NCBI GenBank assembly: GCA_022866005.1
Contig: JALHTV010000259.1
Span: 1-17,386 of the forward strand
Direction: 5' to 3'
Length of the DNA: 17,386 nt
Origin: Phycisphaerae bacterium
GTDB taxonomy: Bacteria; Planctomycetota; Phycisphaerae; SM23-33
Shown: one piece after another, positions 6,768-12,375 of the stretch
Numbering within the stretch: position 1 is the first letter of the stretch
How the letters are laid out: the number at the start of each line of letters is the position of its first letter
Translations under genes and position numbers: made by a program
The notes under the pieces: generated by a model
What the model was told of the DNA's origin: nothing
Database searches by the model: none
Seen by the model: the letters and a program-made list of their open reading frames with translations, nothing else

Positions 6768-7726
6768 ACGGTCTACGGCGTCGTGCTAGCTCTTGGGTGC
6801 CGCTGCTGGGGGCCCTGTGCCTGCCTGTGCTTGGCTCGCCGATGCTCGCCGACATCGCCTCGACGGTCCCGGCCACCGCGCCCGCCGCCGCGGAAAGAAT
6901 CTCCGAGGTCCAAGCCCTCGTGCTGGGCGTGGTGGAGGGACTCACCGAATACCTGCCGGTCAGCTCCACCGGCCACCTGATCCTGGCCAGTCACGCGATG
7001 GGCCTGGGCAGGCCCGGTGAGCCCAGCGCCGTCGAGGCCTTCGAGATCGTCATCCAGCTCGGCGCGATCCTGGCGGTGGTGGGGCTGTACCGGGCCCGCG
7101 TGGGACAGATGCTCGCGGGCCTGGTCGGGCGCAGCGCCCAGGGCCTGCGCCTGGTGGGGCTGCTGGCCGTGGCGTTCGTACCCGCGGCGGTGGTGGGGCT
7201 GCTGCTGCACGAGCCGATCAAGGAGCGCCTCTTCGGTCCGGCGGCGGTGGCTGCTGCCCTGGCCGTCGGCGGGGTGGCGATGATCGCGGTCGAATGGCTG
7301 CTGCGCTACCGCCGCGGTGAGGCCGCGGGCACGGCGATCGACACGATGACCTTCCGCCAGGCCGTGGTCATCGGGCTGGTTCAGTGCCTGGCCCTGTGGC
7401 CCGGGACATCGCGCAGCATGGTGACGATCCTGGCGGCCTTGGCCGTGGGGCTGGACCGCATGGCGGCGGCGGAATTTAGCTTCCTGCTCGCCCTGCCGAC
7501 GCTGGGCGCGGCCACGCTGTATGAGGGCATCACCAGCCGCGCGGAGCTGGCGGCCTCGGCTGGTGCGGGAGGACTGATCATCGGGCTGGTTGTCAGCGGC
7601 ATCGTGGCGGCGGTCGCGGTGCGCGGCTTTGTGAAGTGGCACACCCGACACGGCCTGATGCCGTTCGGGGTCTATCGCATCCTCGTCGCGGCTGTGGTGT
7701 ACGCAGTGTTTGTCGCTGGACGGTGA
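6764..7726 (+). CDS. uppP: Undecaprenyl-diphosphate phosphatase with signal-peptide-like extension
   Basis: UppP (BacA) dephosphorylates undecaprenyl diphosphate to regenerate the lipid carrier for peptidoglycan and other surface polymers; overproduction gives bacitracin resistance in other bacteria. Both signature motifs are intact: EGLTEYLPVSSTGH (58-71) and PGTSRS (213-218), inside a multi-helix membrane protein of 320 residues. Members usually begin shortly before motif 1, whereas this one has about 45 extra residues. That extension looks like a signal peptide: three arginines at 5-7, a hydrophobic core at about 11-24, then Ala/Pro/Thr. The ATGA overlap with pgpA supports this start; the next in-frame ATG (codon 27) has no ribosome site that I can see. 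Being cotranscribed with pgsA and pgpA ties carrier recycling to phospholipid supply. Confidence 0.92.
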   Translation: MNGLRRRASSWVPLLGALCLPVLGSPMLADIASTVPATAPAAAERISEVQALVLGVVEGLTEYLPVSSTGHLILASHAMGLGRPGEPSAVEAFEIVIQLGAILAVVGLYRARVGQMLAGLVGRSAQGLRLVGLLAVAFVPAAVVGLLLHEPIKERLFGPAAVAAALAVGGVAMIAVEWLLRYRRGEAAGTAIDTMTFRQAVVIGLVQCLALWPGTSRSMVTILAALAVGLDRMAAAEFSFLLALPTLGAATLYEGITSRAELAASAGAGGLIIGLVVSGIVAAVAVRGFVKWHTRHGLMPFGVYRILVAAVVYAVFVAGR

Positions 7727-7963
7727 GACATATAGCCGACGGCCATTCGCCGATGGTCGGTCCTCGGCGGACCAGTTCACTGCGCCTCCTCCGCATGGCA
7801 TTTGACCCGGCAACGGGAAATCTGGTTCCCCCAGCGCCAACCCAAAGCGGCCAGGCGGGGCCAGGTCGCCAACGCCAATTCCTGCCCTCGAAAAGGGTTA
7901 GCTGCCCTATTTCCCGCAGCGCCAAGCCCTTGGAAAACTCCAAAAAACAGGCAAAAACAGGTA
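7727..7963 (+). other. Non-coding stretch after uppP, with weak hairpins and phased A-tracts
   Basis: I see no credible gene here. Two small adjacent hairpins follow uppP: 7740-7759 (7-bp stem) and 7759-7773 (GGTCC/GGACC). Neither has a T-run, so termination is uncertain. The last 30 bases carry three A-tracts (7934-7937, 7942-7947, 7953-7957) spaced about one helical turn apart. They lead directly into the -35 box at 7964 and would act as an UP element. Confidence 0.4.
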
Positions 7964-7993
7964 TTGACAGACTTCGGGTCTCATGTGTATGAT
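7964..7993 (+). promoter_or_regulatory. Near-consensus sigma-70-type promoter with A-tract UP element
   Basis: TTGACA (7964-7969, six of six) is followed after 18 bp by TATGAT (7988-7993, five of six). Phased A-tracts precede it. It is the best promoter in the window by eye and predicts a transcript start at about 8000, exactly where a hairpin begins. Confidence 0.7.
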
Positions 7994-7999
7994 TCACTT

Positions 8000-8075
8000 A
8001 GATTGGCTCTCCCCCTAGCCAGTCTAAACAAAGAAAGCAGGTCTGGTCCCCCCCCGCCAGGCCTGCCTTTCTTTT
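8000..8075 (+). ncRNA. Candidate small RNA with two cytosine-rich hairpin loops
   Basis: From the predicted start near 8000, the transcript would fold at once into hairpin 1: AGATTGGCT (8000-8008) with AGCCAGTCT (8017-8025), one G-U pair, loop CTCCCCCT. After a 4-nt linker, hairpin 2 spans 8030-8074: 17 bp with one bulged C, loop TCCCCCCCCG (8047-8056). Its A-rich left foot and T-rich right foot (CTTTCTTTT) give the form of an intrinsic terminator. The whole is about 75 nt and contains no credible reading frame. Loops of the form CUCCCC are known in other bacteria (for example the C-rich motifs of staphylococcal Rsa RNAs) to pair with Shine-Dalgarno sequences, so a regulatory RNA is a reasonable reading. 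The alternative is an attenuated leader of the sigma factor gene, which starts 62 nt downstream. I do not recognise it as a known RNA family. Confidence 0.5.
8030..8075 (+). terminator. Strong intrinsic-terminator-like hairpin, possibly bidirectional
   Basis: The stem core GCAGGTCTGG / CCAGGCCTGC is flanked by AAAGAAAG on the left and CTTTCTTTT on the right, so the U-rich tract can pair with the A-rich foot. Read on the minus strand, the same element ends in CTTTCTTTGTTT, so it could stop transcription both ways. It separates the promoter at 7964 from the sigma factor gene. Confidence 0.55.
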
Positions 8076-8096
8076 GGCCCCGCTGGATCAGTTCCG

Positions 8097-8129
8097 GTGA
8101 ACCTTTCGGCCGCGAGGTGGACGTATAGT
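8097..8129 (+). promoter_or_regulatory. Possible ECF-type or leaderless promoter of the sigma factor gene
   Basis: GTGAACCT (8097-8104) resembles the AAC-containing -35 of ECF promoters, and CGTATAGT (8122-8129) contains a TATAGT -10 box. The predicted start falls at or next to the A of the sigma gene ATG (8137), so the message would be leaderless. This would allow the sigma factor to drive its own gene. It is inferred from short motifs only. Confidence 0.3.
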
Positions 8130-8136
8130 ATGCCGT

Positions 8137-8721
8137 ATGGTCGAGAGCCACCACGATCAGCTTCGAATCGCAATGCTGGTGCTGCGCAGCCAACTGGGCG
8201 ACAAGTTGGCCTTTGTCCAGTTGTGGGAGCGCTATCGCGGCCCGCTGGGCGGGTTCGTGCGGCGCATCGTGCTGCCGGCGGCGGAGACAGACGACGTGCT
8301 TCAGGACATTTGGCTGACGGCCTGGCGCAAGATCGGCACCTTGAAGGTCCCGGGCGCCTTTCCGGCCTGGTTGTATGGCTTGGCGCGGAAGAAGTGCTAC
8401 CAGGCCCTTCGCAAGGCGCTGCGGCGGCTGCCGCCCTGGGTGCGCCCCCCGGGCTGCGGCGCCGGGGACGACCCGGTCGACCTGGCTGAACACGTGGCGC
8501 AGGTCCAGGTAGCCTTAGACGGGTTGGGCGCCGAGCATCGGCAGGTCCTGGTCCTGCGGTTCTTCCAGAACATGCCGTACCATCGCATTGCCGAGGCGGT
8601 AGTTTGCAACGTGGGCACGGTGAAGTCGCGGCTTCACTTTGCCAAGCGGAGTCTGAAGGCGATTATGGAGCGAATGGACCATGATAGATCAAACGAACAA
8701 TCCCCCCGTGGCTGTGGCTGA
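8137..8721 (+). CDS. ECF-like sigma-70 family RNA polymerase sigma factor
   Basis: The 194-residue protein has the two domains of extracytoplasmic-function sigma factors. Sigma-2 spans about 24-92, with the core-binding/-10 segment DDVLQDIWLTAWR at 52-64 and a following FPAWLYGLARKKC block. Sigma-4 spans about 123-175, with a helix-turn-helix at YHRIAEAVVCNVGTVKSRL. There is no sigma-3 or sigma-1.1 region. The linker is Pro/Gly-rich. The ATG at 8137 is the first start after an in-frame TGA at 8098-8100. No Shine-Dalgarno lies at the right distance (GAGGTGG is 16 nt away), which fits a leaderless message. Its 3' end overlaps the next gene by 41 bp, so the two-helix membrane protein is probably its partner. 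The regulon is unknown. Confidence 0.9.
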   Translation: MVESHHDQLRIAMLVLRSQLGDKLAFVQLWERYRGPLGGFVRRIVLPAAETDDVLQDIWLTAWRKIGTLKVPGAFPAWLYGLARKKCYQALRKALRRLPPWVRPPGCGAGDDPVDLAEHVAQVQVALDGLGAEHRQVLVLRFFQNMPYHRIAEAVVCNVGTVKSRLHFAKRSLKAIMERMDHDRSNEQSPRGCG

Positions 8722-9070
8722 ACCGGCCCCCAACGGCGACGCGGAGGTTCGCCGCCTGCTGGAGGGCATCGCGCGAGAGGAGCGGAAGCTTCGGCGCCGC
8801 AAGGCCGCCACGATCACCTACTGGGTCCTAGCCGCGCTGCTCCTGGGAACCGCCTGGAGCAGCTCCCTGTGGCCTGTCTCCCAGGAGGTTCGGGCCGCGG
8901 TGTACCTGAGTACCGGGATCATGTTCTACGCGCTCTTGGTGCTCGCGGTGCTCTCAACGATCTTGATGGTGTTGCAGTCCCGGGCAGTCGGGCAGCAGAG
9001 GATCCTGGCCACGTTGCGGGAGATGAACGACAAGCTGGCCCAGCTCATCGAGGCGCAGAGCAAAGGCTAG
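8681..9070 (+). CDS. Small two-helix membrane protein overlapping the sigma factor gene (putative partner)
   Basis: The 129-residue product has a charged N-terminal cytoplasmic-looking part with LLEGIAREERKLRRRK (26-41). Two membrane helices follow (about 43-64 and 73-98), then an amphipathic, probably coiled-coil tail (104-126). It starts inside the sigma gene, with GGAG (8667-8670) 10 nt upstream of the ATG. Short membrane proteins encoded right after ECF sigma factors often hold or release the sigma factor, and this layout fits an anti-sigma or signalling partner. I see no zinc-binding ZAS motif and no recognised anti-sigma domain, so the role is inferred from position only. Confidence 0.8.
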   Translation: MIDQTNNPPVAVAEPAPNGDAEVRRLLEGIAREERKLRRRKAATITYWVLAALLLGTAWSSSLWPVSQEVRAAVYLSTGIMFYALLVLAVLSTILMVLQSRAVGQQRILATLREMNDKLAQLIEAQSKG

Positions 9071-9146
9071 CTGGCGGGCCCTGCGGCGTGGGGCGGCAAC
9101 GGGGAATCGCCAGTCGGCAATTGACAAGGCAGGCTCCGTCGGGGAG
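9071..9146 (+). repeat. Short intergenic gap with AATCG/CAATTGACA words
   Basis: The words AATCGCCAGTCGGCAATTG and then ACA (9105-9123) resemble words upstream of pgsA and murE. The gap ends in GGGGAG (9141-9146), the ribosome site of the glycosyltransferase gene. Confidence 0.35.
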
Positions 9147-9155
9147 ATGGGGGGC

Positions 9156-10283
9156 ATGAGGCGGCTGCGGGTTTGTCATCTGATCACGGAGCTGGGCCCG
9201 GCCGGGGCAGAGCGGTGCGTGTATGAGCTCGCCCGGCGGGTGGACCGCTCGCGTTTTGACGTGCAGGTGGCCGCCCTGCGCGGCGGGGCCGTGGCGGATT
9301 GGCTCGCAGCGGCCGGGGTGCCGGTCACCGTGCTGGGGGTTCGCGGGCGGTGGGACGTGAGCAAGTTGGCGCTCCTGGTGGAGCTGCTCCGCGGGCGAGT
9401 GGACCTGCTGCACACGCACCTGTTCCACGCCGACCTGGTGGGGCGCGTGGCGGCTTCGCTGGCGGCCGTGCCGCATCTGGTTCACACGGTGCACACGGCC
9501 GAGGGGCGGTTCCGGCCGTGGCAGTTCGCGATGGCGCGGCTGCTCGCGGGCGCGTGCGATCGCATCATCTGCGTCTCACCCTCGGTGCAGAGGCTGCACG
9601 CTCGGCGGGCGGGGTTGCCGGCGTGGCGGTACGCGGTCATCCCCAACGGTATCGATGCCGATGCCTTCGCGCATGACGCCGAGGCGCGGCGACGCCTGCG
9701 ACAGCAGTGGGGGCTGCCGCAAGGCGACGATCAGGTGCTCTTGGCCTACGTCGGCCGCCTGGACCACGAGAAGGGTATCGACGTGCTGCTGTCGGCCGTC
9801 AGCCACCTGGCCGCACGCGGCACGCCGGTGGACCTGGTGATTGCCGGGGACGGCCCGCAGCGGCGGGTGGTGGAGAACTTCGTCGCGCACGGTGAGGGCG
9901 GGTCGCGATGCCGCTACCTGGGCCACGTGGACGAGGTCTGCGCGGTGCTCAGCGCCGCGGACCTGCTGGTCGTGCCCAGCCGGTGGGAGGGCTTCGCGCT
10001 GGCGGCTGCCGAGGCGATGGCGTGCGGCCTGGCCGTGATCGGCAGCGACGTGCCCGGGCTGCGGGACCTGGTGCTGGACGGCCGGACGGGGCTGCTCGTC
10101 GAGCGGGCTGATGGGGTGGCGCTGGCGGAGACGATCGTGCGACTGTCCGCCGATGCCGCCGCCCGCCGCGCGATGGGCCAGGCCGGGCGCGAGCGGATCG
10201 TGCGCGAGTATCCTCTGTCGGCCATGGTCGCGGCCCATGAGCGCCTGTACCTGGACGTCGCGGGCGACCTGGTTGGCCGCTGA
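9156..10283 (+). CDS. GT4-family glycosyltransferase
   Basis: This is a retaining GT-B glycosyltransferase of 375 residues. The N-terminal domain opens with LRVCHLITELGPAGAE, the usual acceptor-side start with a glycine-rich turn, and contains HTHLFHADLVG and CVSPSVQ. The C-terminal nucleotide-sugar domain contains YVGRLDHEKGID, VIAGDGP and the E-x7-E pair Glu278/Glu286 in SRWEGFALAAAEAMACG. Such enzymes move a sugar from a nucleotide donor to lipids, glycans or proteins at the cytoplasmic face; the donor and acceptor cannot be read here. Two start codons are in frame, 9147 and 9156. I prefer 9156 because GGGGAG at 9141-9146 gives it a 9-nt spacing, whereas 9147 would touch the ribosome site. 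It is alone between the sigma pair and the cell wall cluster. Confidence 0.9.
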   Translation: MRRLRVCHLITELGPAGAERCVYELARRVDRSRFDVQVAALRGGAVADWLAAAGVPVTVLGVRGRWDVSKLALLVELLRGRVDLLHTHLFHADLVGRVAASLAAVPHLVHTVHTAEGRFRPWQFAMARLLAGACDRIICVSPSVQRLHARRAGLPAWRYAVIPNGIDADAFAHDAEARRRLRQQWGLPQGDDQVLLAYVGRLDHEKGIDVLLSAVSHLAARGTPVDLVIAGDGPQRRVVENFVAHGEGGSRCRYLGHVDEVCAVLSAADLLVVPSRWEGFALAAAEAMACGLAVIGSDVPGLRDLVLDGRTGLLVERADGVALAETIVRLSADAAARRAMGQAGRERIVREYPLSAMVAAHERLYLDVAGDLVGR

Positions 10284-10614
10284 CCGCGCCCCGGCCTGGT
10301 GGGGGCATTTCCTAACGTTGCGCGCCGGCCCCTGTCGATAAGTTCCCGGTCCCCCTTGGTCTGGCCGGGGCCGGGCAGGCTCTTTGACAAGTCCATCCCG
10401 GCGAGAAGAAGTTTTTTTTCTGCCAGTCCGCGTCAGCTAGGAATTGTGGGTTAGTCGCTCCAGACGGCCCAATTCCTTGCGTGCGTTCGCCATCTGTTCG
10501 CATTCGCCTAACGCCCATGCGCAGAAGATCTTCCTGACTTTTCTCTTGCCGTATCCCTGTTGGTGGCCTATCGTCCCTGTCAATCCCATCTAGTGGTGAA
10601 GAGGACCTCGGCCT
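10284..10614 (+). promoter_or_regulatory. Leader/promoter region of the division and cell wall cluster
   Basis: This 331-bp gap has no gene that I can support. It holds: a GC hairpin at 10345-10375 (CCCGG-T-CCCC with GGGGCCGGG) that may end the glycosyltransferase transcript but lacks a close T-run; a run of eight T at 10412-10419; a second, well-formed hairpin at 10439-10477; and a possible promoter TTGCCG (10546-10551), 17 bp, TATCGT (10569-10574). A ribosome site AAGAGGA (10599-10605) stands 9 nt before the mraZ ATG. Confidence 0.4.
10439..10477 (+). other. Hairpin in the mraZ upstream region
   Basis: AGGAATTG-T-GG (10439-10449) pairs with CCCAATTCCT (10468-10477), giving 10 bp with a single bulged T. 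Inside the 18-nt loop a further GTC/GAC pair encloses GCTCCA. The structure could be part of a transcript leader or a protein-binding palindrome. Nothing shows which. Confidence 0.4.
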
Positions 10615-11097
10615 ATGGCGCTGCTGATTGGGGAGTTTGAGTCCGCGATTGACGCCAAGCACAGGCTGGCGATCAGCGCGGCGCTTCGGGAGCTGATGGA
10701 TCCTCGGACCGATGGCAGGGGCTTCATTCTGGTGCTCGGTCCGGACCGTCATCTGTGGCTGTACCCCGACGAGTACTACCGTCGATTGCTCGCGACGATG
10801 CGGCGGTCGCCGCTTCCGGACCGCTCGACGCGGAAGATCGACTTGCTGTTCGCGATGGCCCGGGCGCTGAAGGCCGACGCGCAGGGGCGCGTGGTGCTGC
10901 CCGAGAAGTCCATGCAGCGGGCGGTGATTGGCGACCGGGTGACGCTGGTGGGCGTGTTCGACCACATCGAGATTTGGCCTACCGACGAGTGGGAGCGGCA
11001 CGTGCAGGAGTCGCTGCCCAGCTATGGCCAGGTGCTTGACGAAGCGGCGGAGCATGCCCGGCGTGAGACCGGCCTGCGCCCGCCCAGGCAGGAGTGA
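10615..11097 (+). CDS. mraZ: Transcriptional regulator MraZ
   Basis: MraZ is the first gene of many division/cell wall clusters. It is a DNA-binding protein made of two SpoVT-AbrB-like domains that assembles into rings and usually represses its own operon. Here the 160 residues contain FESAIDAKHRLAISAALRE (first repeat, near 8-26) and ARALKADAQGRVVLPEKS (second repeat, near 82-99), each with the family's D-x-K/Q-G/H-R pattern, and an EIWP-x2-EWE tail. Position in front of rsmH, ftsL, ftsI and murE confirms it. I looked for the three TGGG direct repeats that MraZ binds in other bacteria and did not find them in the usual spacing upstream. Confidence 0.92.
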   Translation: MALLIGEFESAIDAKHRLAISAALRELMDPRTDGRGFILVLGPDRHLWLYPDEYYRRLLATMRRSPLPDRSTRKIDLLFAMARALKADAQGRVVLPEKSMQRAVIGDRVTLVGVFDHIEIWPTDEWERHVQESLPSYGQVLDEAAEHARRETGLRPPRQE

Positions 11098-11168
11098 CTA
11101 TATCCCGCCGGCGGTCCAGTGGGACCGGCGGCGGATACGGACAGTTCACCCGGAAAGGAGTCTCGGCG

Positions 11169-11411
11169 ATGCTCATCCCCCAGACAGCCTCATGCGAGAC
11201 CGGCGGGCAGCATGGATGCGGCCCGATCGGTCTTGCGGAACTGCGGCGCGCGCTGGCCAAGCCATCGGCCTTGGGCGATGGAGACCGGCGGCGCCTGCTG
11301 GACTTGGCTCAGCGCCTTGCGCGCGTTCAGGCACTGGGGGATGAGTACGCCCGGGTGAGTCTGTCCTCGGTGGCGCGTTCGGCTCTGCAGCGCGACCGCG
11401 CGGCGGTCTGA
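11169..11411 (+). CDS. Hypothetical protein of 80 residues between mraZ and rsmH
   Basis: I do not recognise this protein. It is soluble, starts with a Cys/Gly/His-containing segment (CETGGQHGCG at 9-18), then LAELRRALAKPSALGDGDRRRLLDLAQRL and a helical Arg/Leu-rich remainder. AAGGAG at 11155-11160 stands 8 nt before ATG 11169, which makes real translation likely and fixes the start. An open frame reaching back to 11094 is less likely to be used. It lies 71 bp after mraZ and 17 bp before rsmH in the same direction, so it is surely cotranscribed. The two cysteines and the histidine could bind metal, but that is speculation. Confidence 0.65.
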   Translation: MLIPQTASCETGGQHGCGPIGLAELRRALAKPSALGDGDRRRLLDLAQRLARVQALGDEYARVSLSSVARSALQRDRAAV

Positions 11412-11428
11412 GGTTGGTCGGATCGGTC

Positions 11429-12340
11429 ATGGAAGGCCCCGCCGCCCACAGGCCGGTACTAGTTCGAGACGTGGTCGCGCTGCTGGAGCCTCAATCACGG
11501 AAACTTTTTGTGGACTGCACCGTGGGGCTGGGCGGACACGCCGAGGCGTTGCTTGCGGCAGCCTGCGAGCAGGCACAACTGGTTGGCATCGACGTCGACG
11601 AGAGCAACCTCCTAGCCGCCAGGGACCGCCTCCAGCGATTCGCGCCGCGGTTCCGCCTCTTCCGCGCCAACTTCGCCGACCTCCCCGACGTGCTTGCCGC
11701 CGCGGGCGTCTCGTCGGCGGATGCGCTCCTGGCCGACCTGGGCGTGGCGAGCAGTCAGCTTGACGATCCGAGCCGCGGGCTGAGCTTCGCGGCCGACGGC
11801 CCGCTGGACATGCGCCTGGACCGCTCCGCCGGACGCACGGCGGCCGATCTGGTGAACGACCTGGACGAGGCGGCGCTGGCTGAGCTCATCTACCGCTACG
11901 GCGAGGAGCGCTACAGTCGGCGGATCGCCCGCGCGATCGTGCAGCGCCGCCGCCGCGGGCGGATCGAGCGCACGACGGACCTGGCGGCCGTGGTCGCGGC
12001 GGCCTATCCGGCGCCTGCCCGCCGCAGCCGGCGCGGCGTGCACCCGGCCACGCGGACGTTCCAGGCGTTGCGGATCGCGGTGAACGAGGAACTGGACCGG
12101 CTGGACGCGTTGCTCGCGGCGATGCCGACCGTGCTGAGCGGCGGCGGGCGCGCGGCGATTATCAGTTTTCACTCGCTGGAAGACCGACGCGTGAAGCAGG
12201 CCTTTGCTGCCCTCGCCAAGGCCGGCCGCGCGAAACTGCTGACGAAAAAACCTATAACCCCCTCGGATGACGAGACTTCGGAAAACCCCCGGAGCCGCTC
12301 GGCGAAACTCCGGGGCCTCGAGATGGAACACGCCGCCTAA
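11429..12340 (+). CDS. rsmH: 16S rRNA (cytosine1402-N4)-methyltransferase
   Basis: RsmH (MraW) methylates N4 of C1402 in the ribosomal decoding centre, using S-adenosylmethionine. Family blocks are present in order: HRPVLVRDVVALL at the N-terminus, DCTVGLGGHAEALL (SAM binding), LLADLGVASSQLDDPSRGL, GPLDMRLDRS, ATRTFQALRIAVNEEL and FHSLEDRRVKQAF near the C-terminus. The 303 residues are normal length. I chose ATG 11429 because it directly precedes the conserved HxPVL start; a TTG 15 bases earlier is possible. The ribosome site is weak (GAGG is 15 nt away). The rRNA base is three nucleotides from G1405, the likely target of the methyltransferase encoded at 3042-3854. Confidence 0.93.
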   Translation: MEGPAAHRPVLVRDVVALLEPQSRKLFVDCTVGLGGHAEALLAAACEQAQLVGIDVDESNLLAARDRLQRFAPRFRLFRANFADLPDVLAAAGVSSADALLADLGVASSQLDDPSRGLSFAADGPLDMRLDRSAGRTAADLVNDLDEAALAELIYRYGEERYSRRIARAIVQRRRRGRIERTTDLAAVVAAAYPAPARRSRRGVHPATRTFQALRIAVNEELDRLDALLAAMPTVLSGGGRAAIISFHSLEDRRVKQAFAALAKAGRAKLLTKKPITPSDDETSENPRSRSAKLRGLEMEHAA

Positions 12341-12375
12341 CGCGGCGGGCTGCACTTTGGACGGAGCCCAAGATC

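Noticed and set aside
6773..7840. Minus-strand open frame of 355 codons
   Set aside because: Shadow of uppP; rich in His/Gln/Arg, with no helices or motifs.
10384..10419. TTGACA followed by an eight-T run upstream of mraZ as a promoter
   Set aside because: TTGACA (10384-10389) has no -10-like hexamer at 16-18 bp; the bases there read AGAAGT.
10345..10419. Terminator of the glycosyltransferase gene
   Set aside because: The GC hairpin ends 36 nt before the T-run, too far for an intrinsic terminator. The hairpin is kept only as a structure.
10441..10590. MraZ-binding TGGG repeat array
   Set aside because: Single TGGG and CCCA words exist, but not three direct repeats with regular 10-bp spacing.
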